Source: JAQGMJ01 sp036498945 | GTDB lineage: Bacteria > Pseudomonadota > Gammaproteobacteria > Burkholderiales > JAEUOS01 | NCBI GenBank assembly: GCA_036498945.1 | Contig: DASYEQ010000116.1 | Span: forward strand, 38,641-102,640 | DNA length: 64,000 nucleotides | Direction of reading: 5' to 3' | Shown: in pieces, positions 49,687 to 60,827 of the stretch | Position numbering within the stretch: position 1 is the first letter of the stretch | Layout: each line of letters begins with the position of its first letter | The notes under the pieces: model-generated | Database searches by the model: none | What the model was told of the DNA's origin: nothing | What the model saw: only the letters and a program-made list of their open reading frames with translations | Translations under genes and position numbers: made by a program

Positions 49687-51123
<1,437 letters not shown>

Positions 51124-51157
51124 CTCGCGCCCTCCTTTCATAAAAGAAAAAAGAAGT

Positions 51158-51257
51158 GGGCGAGCGCAGTTGTCGAAACCCCGGCAGAACACGGAGCGCT
51201 TCGAGCCTGACGGTGTTGGGTTACGAAAACCCGCCGCTGCAACGCTCCTCGAAGAGC
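51158..51257 (-). ncRNA. SAH riboswitch in the ahcY leader
   Basis: Read on the minus strand the leader has, in order: CGAGGAGCGTTGC, a GC-rich hairpin with a TTTTCG-type loop, CCGTCAGGCTCG, and AACTGCGCTCGCCC. These are the conserved blocks of the SAH (S-adenosylhomocysteine) riboswitch: the GAGGAGCG/GCGCUC pairing, the CAGGCUCG strand and pseudoknot. It ends about 35 nt before the ahcY ATG. SAH riboswitches raise expression when SAH accumulates, which fits ahcY. Recognised by eye; a covariance-model search would settle the exact borders. Confidence 0.88.
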
Positions 51258-51401
51258 CGGCATTTTACCCGATTCGCGCCCGGCCGGCGGTATCACCAGG
51301 CGCTACCCGGAGTAGCAGTTGATGCTGCACGCAGGGCCTGACTATCACCTACGGAGGGACCGGCGTAGGGTGTTCCGCTTCCACTCCGCGAGCCCCCCTT
51401 C

Positions 51402-52178
51402 ATGAACCTCACCCCGCGCGAACGCGCCCTCGCCGGCCTGATCGCCCTCCTGGCCGTCGCCGCCTGCGCCCTGCCCTTGATTCCGCAGGATGAAGGCTTT
51501 CACCAGTTTGCCGACACGCGCAGCTGGCTGGGCATTTCCAACGCCTGGAACGTACTGTCGAACCTGCCTTTCGCCTTCGCCGGCGCCGCCGGGCTTGGCC
51601 TCATGGCGCTACACCGCCTGCGCCTGCCCAATGGCGCCTTCGCAGTGAATGCAACGCTGTTTTTCCTCGGCCTGATCGTCACAGCCTTGTGCTCCGGCTG
51701 GTACCACGCCGCACCGGACGCCGCCCGCCTGGTCTACGACCGCATGGGCATGGTGCTGGCCTTTGCCGGCACCTTCGGCATGCTGGCGGCCGACAAGGTG
51801 AGCGCGCGCGCCGGCTGGCTGCTGGGCGCGCTGGCCCTGGCCGCCGGGCCGCTATCGGTACTCTGGTGGCTCGCCAGCGGCAGCCTCGCGCCCTATGCGG
51901 TGGTGCAGTTCGGCGGCATGTTGCTGCTGCTGACCGCGGCGGTGTTCTGGCGCGAGCGTAGCGGGCCGGCCTGGGGCTGGGTGCTGGGGCTGTATGCGCT
52001 GGCGAAGGTGTGCGAGGTGTATGACCTGGAGATTTATCGCTGGACGGCGCATTGCGTCAGCGGGCATGCGCTCAAGCACCTGGTGGCGGCGGGAACGGCG
52101 CTGGCGGTGATGGTGCCGATGTTGCACCGTGAGAAAGATACTGAAGTGCCACCGTCGCGCTGGCGCGCGACTGTTTAA
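51402..52178 (+). CDS. CREST-superfamily/alkaline ceramidase-like membrane protein
   Basis: A 258-residue protein with seven hydrophobic helices. The family residues are visible: FADTRSWLGISNAWNVLSNLPFA (N-terminal consensus), SGWYHAAPD (Ser, His and Asp of the metal site), DRMGM and near the end HCVSGHALKHL (HxxxH-type His pair). CREST proteins are membrane hydrolases that include alkaline ceramidases; the bacterial substrate is unknown. It sits between ahcY and metK but on the opposite strand. A good terminator follows. Confidence 0.82.
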   Translation: MNLTPRERALAGLIALLAVAACALPLIPQDEGFHQFADTRSWLGISNAWNVLSNLPFAFAGAAGLGLMALHRLRLPNGAFAVNATLFFLGLIVTALCSGWYHAAPDAARLVYDRMGMVLAFAGTFGMLAADKVSARAGWLLGALALAAGPLSVLWWLASGSLAPYAVVQFGGMLLLLTAAVFWRERSGPAWGWVLGLYALAKVCEVYDLEIYRWTAHCVSGHALKHLVAAGTALAVMVPMLHREKDTEVPPSRWRATV

Positions 52179-52192
52179 CAGCGTCAAAATGC

Positions 52193-52226
52193 AAACAGCC
52201 GGCATGCGCCGGCTGTTTGGTTTTTG
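52193..52226 (+). terminator. Terminator after the CREST gene
   Basis: Perfect 11-bp stem AAACAGCCGGC / GCCGGCTGTTT (52193-52203 and 52208-52218) with a 4-nt loop, followed by GGTTTTTGG. Rho-independent on the plus strand. Confidence 0.88.
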
Positions 52227-52249
52227 GCCTCGGCCACCGCTTGCGCGGC

Positions 52250-52272
52250 TTAACTTCGCGGGGCAAAGTTAA
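52250..52272 (-). terminator. Possible weak terminator/hairpin after metK
   Basis: TTAACTT / AAGTTAA arms (52250-52256 and 52266-52272) about 45 bp beyond the metK stop. There is no clear T-tract, so termination by this hairpin is doubtful. Confidence 0.3.
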
Positions 52273-52317
52273 CCTGCGCCGGAAGACCGAAGAGGCGCAC
52301 GGAACGCGCGCCCGGCC

Positions 52318-53481
<1,164 letters not shown>

Positions 53482-53600
53482 GGCTGGCTCTTGTAAGGTC
53501 GACGGTCTGCGCGACGGGTGTTGATCAAGCCTGTCATTTTAGCAGAGTCGCCTTTGCGCTTCGGTTACACATCCCGGCCCCAAAGGCCCTCCCCGCCACA

Positions 53601-54497
53601 TTGCTCAAACTCCTGTTTTCCTGCGTTTCGCGCCTGCCCCTTTCGCTGCTGCACGCCATCGGCGGCGCGGCGGGCGCGGTCGCGTGGCACTTGCCGGCAT
53701 CCTTTCGCCGCCACATCGCCGCCAACATGACGCAGGCGGGCTACGCCGACCCGGCGCTGCACCGCGCCGCCGCGCGCGAGATCGGCCGTGCGATGCTGGA
53801 AATCCCGGCGATCTGGCTGCGCCCGCTGGAGGCGGTCGCCCGCCTGGTGGTGGAAACCCAAGGCTGGGAGCACATCGAGGCCGCGCAGGCGGCGAATCGC
53901 CCGATCGTCTTCCTCACCCCGCACCTGGGCTGCTTCGAGATCACCGCGCAGGCTTACGCTCATCGCACCCGGCCGGACAAGCCGATCACCGCGCTCTACC
54001 GCCCGCCGCGCAAGGCAATGCTGACCCCCCTGATCACCGCCGGGCGCAACCGCCCCAATATGCGCCTGGCCGCCGCCGACCTGGGCGGGGTGCGTGCACT
54101 GATCCGGGCGCTACGCAACGGCGAAGCCGTGGGCCTCCTGCCGGACCAGGCGCCGCGTTTTGGCGAAGGCGTGTGGGCGCCGTTTTTCGGCCGCCCCGCC
54201 TTCACCCTGACGCTGGTGCGCCGCCTGGTGCGTGCCGGCAATGCGGTGATCCTGCTGGCCTTTGCCGAGCGCCTGCCGCGCGCCGCCGGTTACCGCCTGG
54301 TGATCCTGCCCTTCGAAGGCGCGCTTTCCGAGGACGAGGCCGAAGCTGCCACCCAGATGAACCAGGCGCTTGAATCCCTGATCCGCCGCATCCCGACCCA
54401 ATACCTGTGGAATTACAACCGCTACAAAGTCCCGCCCGGCGTACCGCAGCCACCTGCCGCTCCATCCGCCGAAAAACCGGCGGCGAACCCGGCATGA
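53601..54497 (+). CDS. LpxL/HtrB-family lipid A lauroyl-type acyltransferase, copy 1
   Basis: A 298-residue inner-membrane acyltransferase. An N-terminal hydrophobic helix is followed by the catalytic HxxxxE motif in FLTPHLGCFEITAQ, then YRPPRKA, the LLPDQAP motif and AGRNR (typical LpxL blocks). It adds a secondary acyl chain to lipid A (Kdo2-lipid IVA). No ATG is near the start; TTG at 53601 is used. An Ala/Pro-rich tail follows the domain. It is followed 10 bp later by a paralog. Confidence 0.9.
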   Translation: MLKLLFSCVSRLPLSLLHAIGGAAGAVAWHLPASFRRHIAANMTQAGYADPALHRAAAREIGRAMLEIPAIWLRPLEAVARLVVETQGWEHIEAAQAANRPIVFLTPHLGCFEITAQAYAHRTRPDKPITALYRPPRKAMLTPLITAGRNRPNMRLAAADLGGVRALIRALRNGEAVGLLPDQAPRFGEGVWAPFFGRPAFTLTLVRRLVRAGNAVILLAFAERLPRAAGYRLVILPFEGALSEDEAEAATQMNQALESLIRRIPTQYLWNYNRYKVPPGVPQPPAAPSAEKPAANPA

Positions 54498-54507
54498 GGC
54501 GCGCGCA

Positions 54508-55368
54508 ATGAGCCGCATTGCCATCGCGCTGATGTACCTGGTGCACTTCCTGCCGGTACCGCTGATCCGCACCCTGAGCGCGGGCGTGGGCCACCTGCTT
54601 TACTGGATCGGCGGTTCGCGCCGCCGCGTCGCGCGCACCAACCTCACGCTCGCCTTCCCTGACCTCGAGCCGCAAGCGCGCGAGCGCCTGGTACGCGAAG
54701 TATTCGTGCGCTTCGCGCAAGGCGTGTTCGACCGCGCGGTGCTCTGGTACGGGTCGGAAAAACGCCTGCGCGATTTCGTGCAGGTGGAAGGCGAGGAGCA
54801 CATGCTGCCGCTCCTGGGCCGCCCGCTGATCCTGCTGGCGCCGCATTTCGCCGGCATGGAAGCCGGCGGCACCCGCATCTCGATGGACCGGCAGGTGGTG
54901 AGCCTGTTTGCCAACCAGAAAGACCCGCATTTCGACCGCGCGCTGCGGGCCGGGCGCTCGCGCTTCAACGACACCATCCTGGTGTCGCGCCAGGACAGCG
55001 TGCGCAAGGCGGTACGCGAACTGGCCAAGGCGATTCCCTTCTTCTACCTGCCGGACATGGACCTGGGGCCACGCGACGCCGTCTTCGTGCCCTTCTTCGG
55101 CACGCCCGCCGCCACGGTGACGGCGGTATCGCGCCTGGCGAAACTGACCGGCGCCGCCGTCGTGCCTTGCGTCACGCGCATGAGCGGCAACGGCTACGTC
55201 GTGCGTCTGTTTCCCGCCTGGGAAAACTTCCCGAGCGAGAGCCTGGAAGAAGACGCGCGGCGCATGAACGCCTTCATCGAGGAGCAGGTACGCACGATGC
55301 CGGCGCAGTACCATTGGCTGCACCGGCGCTACAAGACCCGCCCGCCGGGCGAGCCCTCCCTCTACTGA
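54508..55368 (+). CDS. LpxL/HtrB-family lipid A acyltransferase, copy 2
   Basis: A 286-residue paralog of the previous gene. Its motifs are LAPHFAGMEAGG (HxxxxE), SLFANQKDPHFDR, FYLPDMDLGPRDAVFVPFFG and HWLHRRYKTRPPGE. The two probably add the two secondary acyl chains of lipid A (LpxL- and LpxM-like), but which does which is not clear. The start at 54508 is supported by the continuous family alignment. It overlaps no gene; a MarC-family gene follows after 19 bp. Confidence 0.92.
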   Translation: MSRIAIALMYLVHFLPVPLIRTLSAGVGHLLYWIGGSRRRVARTNLTLAFPDLEPQARERLVREVFVRFAQGVFDRAVLWYGSEKRLRDFVQVEGEEHMLPLLGRPLILLAPHFAGMEAGGTRISMDRQVVSLFANQKDPHFDRALRAGRSRFNDTILVSRQDSVRKAVRELAKAIPFFYLPDMDLGPRDAVFVPFFGTPAATVTAVSRLAKLTGAAVVPCVTRMSGNGYVVRLFPAWENFPSESLEEDARRMNAFIEEQVRTMPAQYHWLHRRYKTRPPGEPSLY

Positions 55369-55387
55369 AAGCCGTTTGACCGCCGCG

Positions 55388-55984
55388 ATGGAATACGATT
55401 TTTTCTCCGCCGCCGTGCTGTTGCTGCTGGTGTTCGACCCTTTCGGCAGCATCCCGGTATTCGCCGCCGCCCTCAACCGCGTGGCGCCGGAACGCCGTTT
55501 CATGGTGCTGATCCGCGAATGCATGGTCGCCTTCGCGGTGCTGGCGGCGTTCCTGTTCGGCGGCGAGGGTTTCCTGCACCTGATGCATCTCTCCTACCCG
55601 GCCTTGCAGCTTTCCGGCGGCATCGTGCTGTTCCTGATCGCGCTGCGCATGATCTTTCCCTCGCCCGAGGGCATATTCGGCGCCCTGCCGGACCGTGAAC
55701 CGATGATCTTTCCGCTCGCCGTGCCGATGCTCGCCGGCCCCTCGGCGCTGGCCACCGTGCTGTTGCTGGGCGCGCAGCATCCGGAGCGCAAGTTCGAATG
55801 GCTGGCGGCCCTGGCCTTGGCTACGGTGGTCAGTGCGCTGATTCTCGGCGCCGCCGACCGCCTGCAGCGCTTTCTCGGCGAACCGGTGGTGGCCGCCTTC
55901 GAGCGCCTGATGGGGCTGGTGCTCTCCGCGCTGGCGGTGGAAATGCTGCTCTCCGGCCTGCGCGCGATCCGCGTGATCGCGTAA
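55388..55984 (+). CDS. MarC-family integral membrane protein
   Basis: A 198-residue protein with six membrane helices and the MarC pattern: LLLLLVFDPFGSIPVFAAAL near the N-terminus and MIFPLAVPMLAGPSALATVLLL in the middle. MarC was once linked to multiple antibiotic resistance but its function is unknown. The ATG at 55388 is preferred over a TTG at 55376. It is part of the co-directional run with the LpxL-like genes. Confidence 0.88.
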   Translation: MEYDFFSAAVLLLLVFDPFGSIPVFAAALNRVAPERRFMVLIRECMVAFAVLAAFLFGGEGFLHLMHLSYPALQLSGGIVLFLIALRMIFPSPEGIFGALPDREPMIFPLAVPMLAGPSALATVLLLGAQHPERKFEWLAALALATVVSALILGAADRLQRFLGEPVVAAFERLMGLVLSALAVEMLLSGLRAIRVIA

Positions 55985-56001
55985 GTGCGGGATAATCCAG
56001 C

Positions 56002-56157
56002 GTCCTGTTCCGCAGGTTTGTCGCAAAAATAAAAGTGACGAAATCGGGCCGAGACAAGGAGAAAAGCGCAGCGAGGGCGTTCCCTCGCGAGCATTTTCGA
56101 CGCCGTATTCGGCTTGATTCCCGTCGCCTTTTATGCGACAAACCTGCGGAACAGGAC
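56002..56157. mobile_element. 156-bp foldback/MITE-like element before dapF
   Basis: Perfect 24-bp terminal inverted repeats (56002-56025 and 56134-56157; outer end GTCCTGTTCCGCAGG) enclose further imperfect complementarity and a central hairpin GCGAGGG / CCCTCGC (56071-56077 and 56081-56087). The whole element can fold on itself. It has no ORF. It ends 5 bp before the dapF start, so it forms the dapF leader. Non-autonomous transposon relic or structured RNA element are the options; no target-site duplication was clear. Confidence 0.7.
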
Positions 56158-56162
56158 ACTCG

Positions 56163-57023
56163 ATGAAACTCAAGTTCACCAAGATGCACGGCGCCGGCAA
56201 CGACTTCGTCGTGCTTGACGGTATCAGCCAGCGCATCGACCTTACCGAAGCGCAATGGCGCCATCTCTCCGACCGCCATTTCGGCGTCGGCGCCGACCAG
56301 ATGCTGGTGGTGGAAAAGGCGCAGACGCCGGAAGCGGATTTCCGCTATCGCATCATCAATGCCGACGGCGGCGAAGTCGAGCAATGCGGCAACGGCGCGC
56401 GTTGCTTCGTGCGCTTCGTGCACGACAAGGGCCTGACGCCGAAAACAAAGATTCGCGTCGAGACCCTGGGCGGCCTGATCGAGCCGCAACTGGAGGCCGA
56501 CGGCGAAGTGACGGTGGACATGGGCATCCCCTCCTTCGAGCCGGCGATGCTGCCCTTCGACCTCAAGCATGCGCACGCCACGCCGGCGCCGCACCAATAT
56601 TGGCTCGACGTCGGCGCCGGCAAGGTGTTGATCGACATCGTCTCCATGGGCAACCCGCACGCGGTGCAGGTGGTGGAAGACGTCGAAGAGGCGCCCGTAT
56701 TGACGCAAGGCCCGCTGATCGAGGCGCACATGGCCTTCCCACGCCGGGTCAATGCCGGCTACATGCAGGTGGTTTCGCCGACGCATATCAAGCTGCGCGT
56801 CTACGAGCGCGGCGCCGGCGAGACGCTGGCCTGCGGCACCGGCGCCTGCGCCGCGGTGGTCACCGGCATCGAGCGGGGGCTGTTGACGCGCGACGCGCCG
56901 GTGCTGGTTACCACTCACGGCGGCGACTTGCGTATCCGCTGGGCCGGCCCCGGCCGGCCGGTGCTGATGACCGGCCCCGCGGCCACGGTATTCGAAGGCG
57001 AAATCGACCTGCCGGATGCCTGA
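56163..57023 (+). CDS. dapF: Diaminopimelate epimerase
   Basis: A 286-residue enzyme that converts LL- to meso-diaminopimelate for lysine and peptidoglycan synthesis. The two catalytic Cys motifs are present: EQCGNGARCF and ACGTGACAAV; the N-terminal FTKMHGAGNDFVVLDG is standard. The start at 56163 (MKLKFTK) is chosen because homology begins there; the longer frame to 56133 runs through the foldback element. The gene is intact and full length. Confidence 0.96.
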   Translation: MKLKFTKMHGAGNDFVVLDGISQRIDLTEAQWRHLSDRHFGVGADQMLVVEKAQTPEADFRYRIINADGGEVEQCGNGARCFVRFVHDKGLTPKTKIRVETLGGLIEPQLEADGEVTVDMGIPSFEPAMLPFDLKHAHATPAPHQYWLDVGAGKVLIDIVSMGNPHAVQVVEDVEEAPVLTQGPLIEAHMAFPRRVNAGYMQVVSPTHIKLRVYERGAGETLACGTGACAAVVTGIERGLLTRDAPVLVTTHGGDLRIRWAGPGRPVLMTGPAATVFEGEIDLPDA

Positions 57024-57106
57024 AGTCTCCAGCGCCTGAAGCGCCCTGCCGGCACAAAAAACGTACAATCGCGGCAAATCGCCACGTCCCTACACGGACC
57101 GCTCTC

Positions 57107-57811
57107 ATGACCCCCGACGCCGTCGCGCAATATCTGCAGCACAATCCCAAGTTCTTCGAGGACTACGCCGACATGCTGGCGGGGATTTTCGTGCCCCACC
57201 CGCACGGCGGCCGCGCCATCTCGCTGCCCGAGCGGCAAATGCTCACCCTGCGCGAAAAGGTGCGCTCCCTCGAACACAACCTGGGCGACCTGATTGAAGT
57301 CGGGCAGAACAACGACGCGCTCTCGGGCAAGATGCACCGCCTGATCCTGGCCCTCCTGCGCCTGCCGAAGGAGTCGCCCGAGCGCATCATCGAAACGCTG
57401 AACTATCACCTGCGCGAGGACTTCTCGATTCCGCACACGGCCTTCCGCCTGTGGGGCGTGAAGTCGGAATACCTGGGCCTGGACGAAAGCCTGAACATCA
57501 GCGACGAACTGCGCAACCTCGCCGCCGCCGCCACCTCGCCGCTCAAGCTGCCGTATTGCGGGCCGATCAAGGGCTATGCGCAGGACGGCGTGGAGATCGG
57601 CAAGGAGATCGCCATCTGGTTCGGCGAATCGGGCACCCACCTGAAGTCGCTCGGCCTGATGTGGATCTACGGCGGCGCCAGCTCCGGCGGCCTGCTGGCG
57701 CTGGCTTCCGAGGACGAAAAGCGTTTCTACCCCGGCATGGGCACCATGTACCTGGAGCGCCTGGCCGACCTCACGGCCGCCGCGCTGGTCCACGTGTTCC
57801 CGGAAAAGTAG
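57107..57811 (+). CDS. DUF484 family protein
   Basis: A 234-residue soluble protein of the DUF484 family, with N-terminal AVAQYLQHNPKFFEDYADMLAGI and a GAF-like domain after about residue 85. The family is nearly always encoded between dapF and xerC, as here, and its role is unknown. The start is the ATG at 57107, 83 bp after dapF. xerC follows after 10 bp. Confidence 0.93.
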   Translation: MTPDAVAQYLQHNPKFFEDYADMLAGIFVPHPHGGRAISLPERQMLTLREKVRSLEHNLGDLIEVGQNNDALSGKMHRLILALLRLPKESPERIIETLNYHLREDFSIPHTAFRLWGVKSEYLGLDESLNISDELRNLAAAATSPLKLPYCGPIKGYAQDGVEIGKEIAIWFGESGTHLKSLGLMWIYGGASSGGLLALASEDEKRFYPGMGTMYLERLADLTAAALVHVFPEK

Positions 57812-57821
57812 GCGGGAGCGA

Positions 57822-58913
57822 ATGGAAGCAGCCCGCGGCGAGATCGGCGAACTCGCCGCCGCTTTCGGCAATTACCTCGCCGCCGAACGCCAGTATTCGC
57901 CGCAGACGGTGATGCATTACCTGCGCGATCTCGACGAGTTGCGCAAGCTGGCGGATGAATTCGCGCGCGGCAAGGCACTGTACGAGCTTTCCGCCGCGCA
58001 CATCCGCAGCTTCGCCGCGCGCCTGCACCAGCGCGGGCTTTCCGGGAAGTCGATCGCGCGCTACCTCTCCTCCTGGCGCGGCTTCTACAAATGGGGCTGC
58101 CGCACGCGCGGCTTCACGGCCAATCCGGCGATCGGCATCCGCGCGCCGAAGGCGCCGAAAAACCTGCCCAAGGCGCTGTCGGTGGACCATGCGATGGCGC
58201 TCCTGGATAACGCCGCGCCGGACCCGGACGACCCGATGCAAACGCGCGACGCGGCGATGTTCGAACTGTTCTACTCCTCCGGGCTGCGGCTGTCGGAAGT
58301 CATCGGCCTCGATGTGGAGCGCCGCGCCGATTCGCGCGGCTGGCTCTCCGAGCGCGATGCCGAGGTGACGGTGATCGGCAAGGGCAACAAGACGCGCACG
58401 GTGCCGGTGGGCGCGCAGGCCCTGGCAGCGCTGAAACGCTGGCGCGAAGTGCGTGCCGCGCTGCCATGCAGCGAACCCAATGCCCTGTTCCTCTCGCCAC
58501 GCGGCAAGCGCGTCACGCCGGGGCTGATCTACACGCGCCTGAAGCGCTGGGCGCAAAGATCCGGCGTGCCGGTGAAAGTGCACCCGCACGTGCTGCGCCA
58601 CTCCTTCGCCACCCACGTGCTGCAAAGCTCGCAGGACCTGCGCGCGGTGCAGGAACTGCTGGGACACGCCAACATCTCGACCACGCAGGTGTATACGCAC
58701 CTGGACTTCCAGCAACTGGCGAAGGTGTACGACGCCGCCCATCCGCGGGCTAGACGCGCGGATCCTGAATCCTCGCGGGCCAGACGCGCGGATCCTGAGT
58801 CGTCGCGGGCCCGGCGCGCGGAAGAAAAGACGCCGCGCGCAAAACCCGCACCGGCAGGCGAAACAACTTCAGGCACGCCCGCCGCCAAACCTACCCGCAA
58901 GACACGCACGTGA
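57822..58913 (+). CDS. xerC: Tyrosine recombinase XerC with extended repetitive C-terminus
   Basis: A 363-residue recombinase that, with XerD, resolves chromosome dimers at dif. Catalytic residues are in SSGLRLSEVIGL (Arg), GKGNKTRTVPV (Lys), HPHVLRHSFATHVL (His-x-x-Arg), LGHANISTTQVYTHL (His and the Tyr nucleophile). The core ends near residue 308; about 55 extra residues follow with the decapeptide RARRADPESS in tandem, then a Lys/Pro-rich end. Its stop overlaps the GTG start of the next gene. Normal XerC is about 300 residues. Confidence 0.94.
   Translation: MEAARGEIGELAAAFGNYLAAERQYSPQTVMHYLRDLDELRKLADEFARGKALYELSAAHIRSFAARLHQRGLSGKSIARYLSSWRGFYKWGCRTRGFTANPAIGIRAPKAPKNLPKALSVDHAMALLDNAAPDPDDPMQTRDAAMFELFYSSGLRLSEVIGLDVERRADSRGWLSERDAEVTVIGKGNKTRTVPVGAQALAALKRWREVRAALPCSEPNALFLSPRGKRVTPGLIYTRLKRWAQRSGVPVKVHPHVLRHSFATHVLQSSQDLRAVQELLGHANISTTQVYTHLDFQQLAKVYDAAHPRARRADPESSRARRADPESSRARRAEEKTPRAKPAPAGETTSGTPAAKPTRKTRT
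58746..58822 (+). repeat. About 2.5 tandem copies of a 30-bp unit inside xerC
   Basis: A 30-bp unit beginning CGGGCTAGACGCGCGGATCC repeats at 58746 and 58776 with a partial third copy, with few changes. It is in frame and encodes RARRADPESS repeats. Copy number may vary between strains. Confidence 0.8.
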
Positions 58914-60109
58914 AGCCACGCAAGAGCATCATCCTCAAGCCCGGCAAGGACAAGTCCCTGCTGCGCCGCCATCCCTGGATTTTTTCCGGCGCCATTGCCA
59001 AGGTCGAGGGCGACCCCGGCCCGGGCGATACCGTGCGCGTGCTGGGCAGCGACGGCGGCTTCCTGGCGCAGGCGGCGTTCAGCCCGCAATCGCAAATCCG
59101 CGCGCGCGCCTGGAGCTTCGAGGCCGACGAAACCATCGATGCCGGATTTTTCCGCCGCCGCCTCAAGGCCGCGCTCGATTACCGCGCGACGCTGGCCATT
59201 GATTCCGATGCCCTGCGTCTGGTGCACGGCGAATGCGACGGCCTGCCCGGGCTGGTGGTGGACCGCTATGCGGGCCAGCTCGTGGTGCAGTGCTCCGGCA
59301 CCGGCGTTGAGGCCTGGCGCGAGGAGATCGCCGATGCGCTGGCCGAGCTGACCGGCTGCGCCAATCTATACGAACGCTCGGATGCGGATGTGCGCGGCCT
59401 CGAAGGCCTGGATCCGCGCACCGGCGTGCTGCGCGGCGCCGCGCCCGCCGGGCCCGTCGTCATCAGCGAGCACGGCCGCAAGATCGAAGTCGACGTGCCG
59501 GCCGGCCACAAGACCGGCTTTTATCTCGACCAGCGCGACAATCGCCAGCGCGTTTTCGAGGCCGCGGCGCGCATGCAGGGCGGCGAGATGCTCAACTGCT
59601 TTTGCTACACCGGGGCGTTTTCGCTGGCCATGCTGGCGGGCGGCGCAGGCTCGGTGCTCTCCATCGACTCCTCCGGCCCGGCGCTGGAACTGGCACGCGC
59701 CAACGTTGCGCTCAACGGCCTGGACGCAACCAAGGCCGAGTGGCTGGAGGCCGACGTTTTCAAGGCGCTGCGCGACCTGCGCAACCAGGGGCGCACGTTC
59801 GACCTCATCGTGCTCGATCCGCCGAAATTCGCGCCGACGCCGGCCTCGGTGGAGCGCGCCAGCCGCGCCTACAAGGACATCAACCTCTTGGGCCTGAAGA
59901 TGCTCAAGCCCGGCGGCTTGTTGTTCACTTATTCCTGCTCGGGCGGCGTCAGCCCGGACCTGTTCGGCAAGATCGTCGCCGGCGCGGCCACCGATGCGCA
60001 GGTGGACGCGCGCATCGAGGCGCGCCTGACTGCGGGCGCGGACCATCCGCTGCTGCTTTCCTTCCCCGAGGGGGAATACCTCAAGGGGCTGGTGCTGCGC
60101 AAGCTTTAG
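58910..60109 (+). CDS. RlmI-like 23S rRNA cytosine-C5 methyltransferase
   Basis: A 399-residue class I methyltransferase. The N-terminal PUA-like domain (about 5-80: ILKPGKDKSLLRRHPWIFSGAIAKVEG) precedes a SAM domain with GHKTGFYLDQRDNRQ, LNCFCYTGAFSLAM, the catalytic-loop FDLIVLDPPKFA and TYSCSGGV (the cytosine-C5 Cys). The family methylates C1962 of 23S rRNA in E. coli (RlmI). The start is GTG at 58910, overlapping the xerC stop (GTGA), so translation is coupled. Confidence 0.92.
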   Translation: MKPRKSIILKPGKDKSLLRRHPWIFSGAIAKVEGDPGPGDTVRVLGSDGGFLAQAAFSPQSQIRARAWSFEADETIDAGFFRRRLKAALDYRATLAIDSDALRLVHGECDGLPGLVVDRYAGQLVVQCSGTGVEAWREEIADALAELTGCANLYERSDADVRGLEGLDPRTGVLRGAAPAGPVVISEHGRKIEVDVPAGHKTGFYLDQRDNRQRVFEAAARMQGGEMLNCFCYTGAFSLAMLAGGAGSVLSIDSSGPALELARANVALNGLDATKAEWLEADVFKALRDLRNQGRTFDLIVLDPPKFAPTPASVERASRAYKDINLLGLKMLKPGGLLFTYSCSGGVSPDLFGKIVAGAATDAQVDARIEARLTAGADHPLLLSFPEGEYLKGLVLRKL

Positions 60110-60128
60110 GTGTCTGCGGGGTGGGTGC

Positions 60129-60827
60129 CTAAGTCGCCCAGGGCGCACGCCGGCCGACCAGGCGCTCCAGTGCGTCCATTTCCGCGTCGGTGTGCATGCC
60201 GAAGCTGGCGGGAATCATCATCATGTTGTTGCTCGCGGCATCGCGCATGATGCGCCGCGGGTCGTGGTGCGAGGAGACCACCAGTTCCTCGGGGCCGCCG
60301 TTCAGGCTGGTCAACTGGATGGCGCCGAAGCAGGTGCAGAAATAGACGCCTTCGTCGCGCGCTTCGGTGTAGCAGCCGGTGCCGCGGATGCCGGCGGTGA
60401 CGGTGGGCGTGCTCAAGGTGACGCCGCCGACGCTACGCTTGCCGAATACCGCCCCCAGGGCGCCGGTGATCATGCGTAGCGTGCTGATCACACCGGCCGT
60501 GGCGGATTCCAGGTGCAGTTCGGAATTCTCGCGCAGGAAAAAGGCGTCGCTGCCGACCACGAAGCTGATGCGGCCGTCGGCACCGGTCACCACCGTATCG
60601 CCCGGGCGGATGGGGGCGCTGGCAGCAACCTTCTCGCCATTGACCCGCACCAAGCCGCGCAGATTGCGGATGCTGCGCGTCTTGCGCACCGTCTCTTGCG
60701 CCAGCAGCGGCGGCGCCGCGACGCCTGCGGCCAGGGCGGCGGCACCGGCGAGGAAACGGCGCCGCGGCCCGTGTGGCCGGTCACAGGCGCAAATAGACGC
60801 GGCCAGGTGCGAAGAAGCGCTTTTCAT
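60129..60827 (-). CDS. Tat-exported FecR-domain protein
   Basis: A 232-residue protein. The N-terminus has a twin-arginine-like signal (PRRRFLAGAAALAAGVAAPPLLAQ, near residues 21-44), then a FecR-like beta domain (about 55-165: GLVRVNGEKVAASAPIRPGDTVVTGADGRISFVVG, and STPTVTAGIRGTGCYTEA). Unlike regulatory FecR proteins, no sigma factor or TonB receptor gene is adjacent. The C-terminal part (MMMIPASFGMHTDAEMDALERLVG) is unique. It is convergent with the RlmI-like gene. Confidence 0.82.
   Translation of the reverse strand: MKSASSHLAASICACDRPHGPRRRFLAGAAALAAGVAAPPLLAQETVRKTRSIRNLRGLVRVNGEKVAASAPIRPGDTVVTGADGRISFVVGSDAFFLRENSELHLESATAGVISTLRMITGALGAVFGKRSVGGVTLSTPTVTAGIRGTGCYTEARDEGVYFCTCFGAIQLTSLNGGPEELVVSSHHDPRRIMRDAASNNMMMIPASFGMHTDAEMDALERLVGRRAPWAT

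Noticed and set aside
53482..53600. SAM riboswitch ahead of metK
   Set aside because: Spacer is short and no known SAM aptamer pattern was seen.
58746..58822. CRISPR-like array
   Set aside because: The 30-bp repeats are directly tandem without spacers and encode part of XerC; no cas genes are present.
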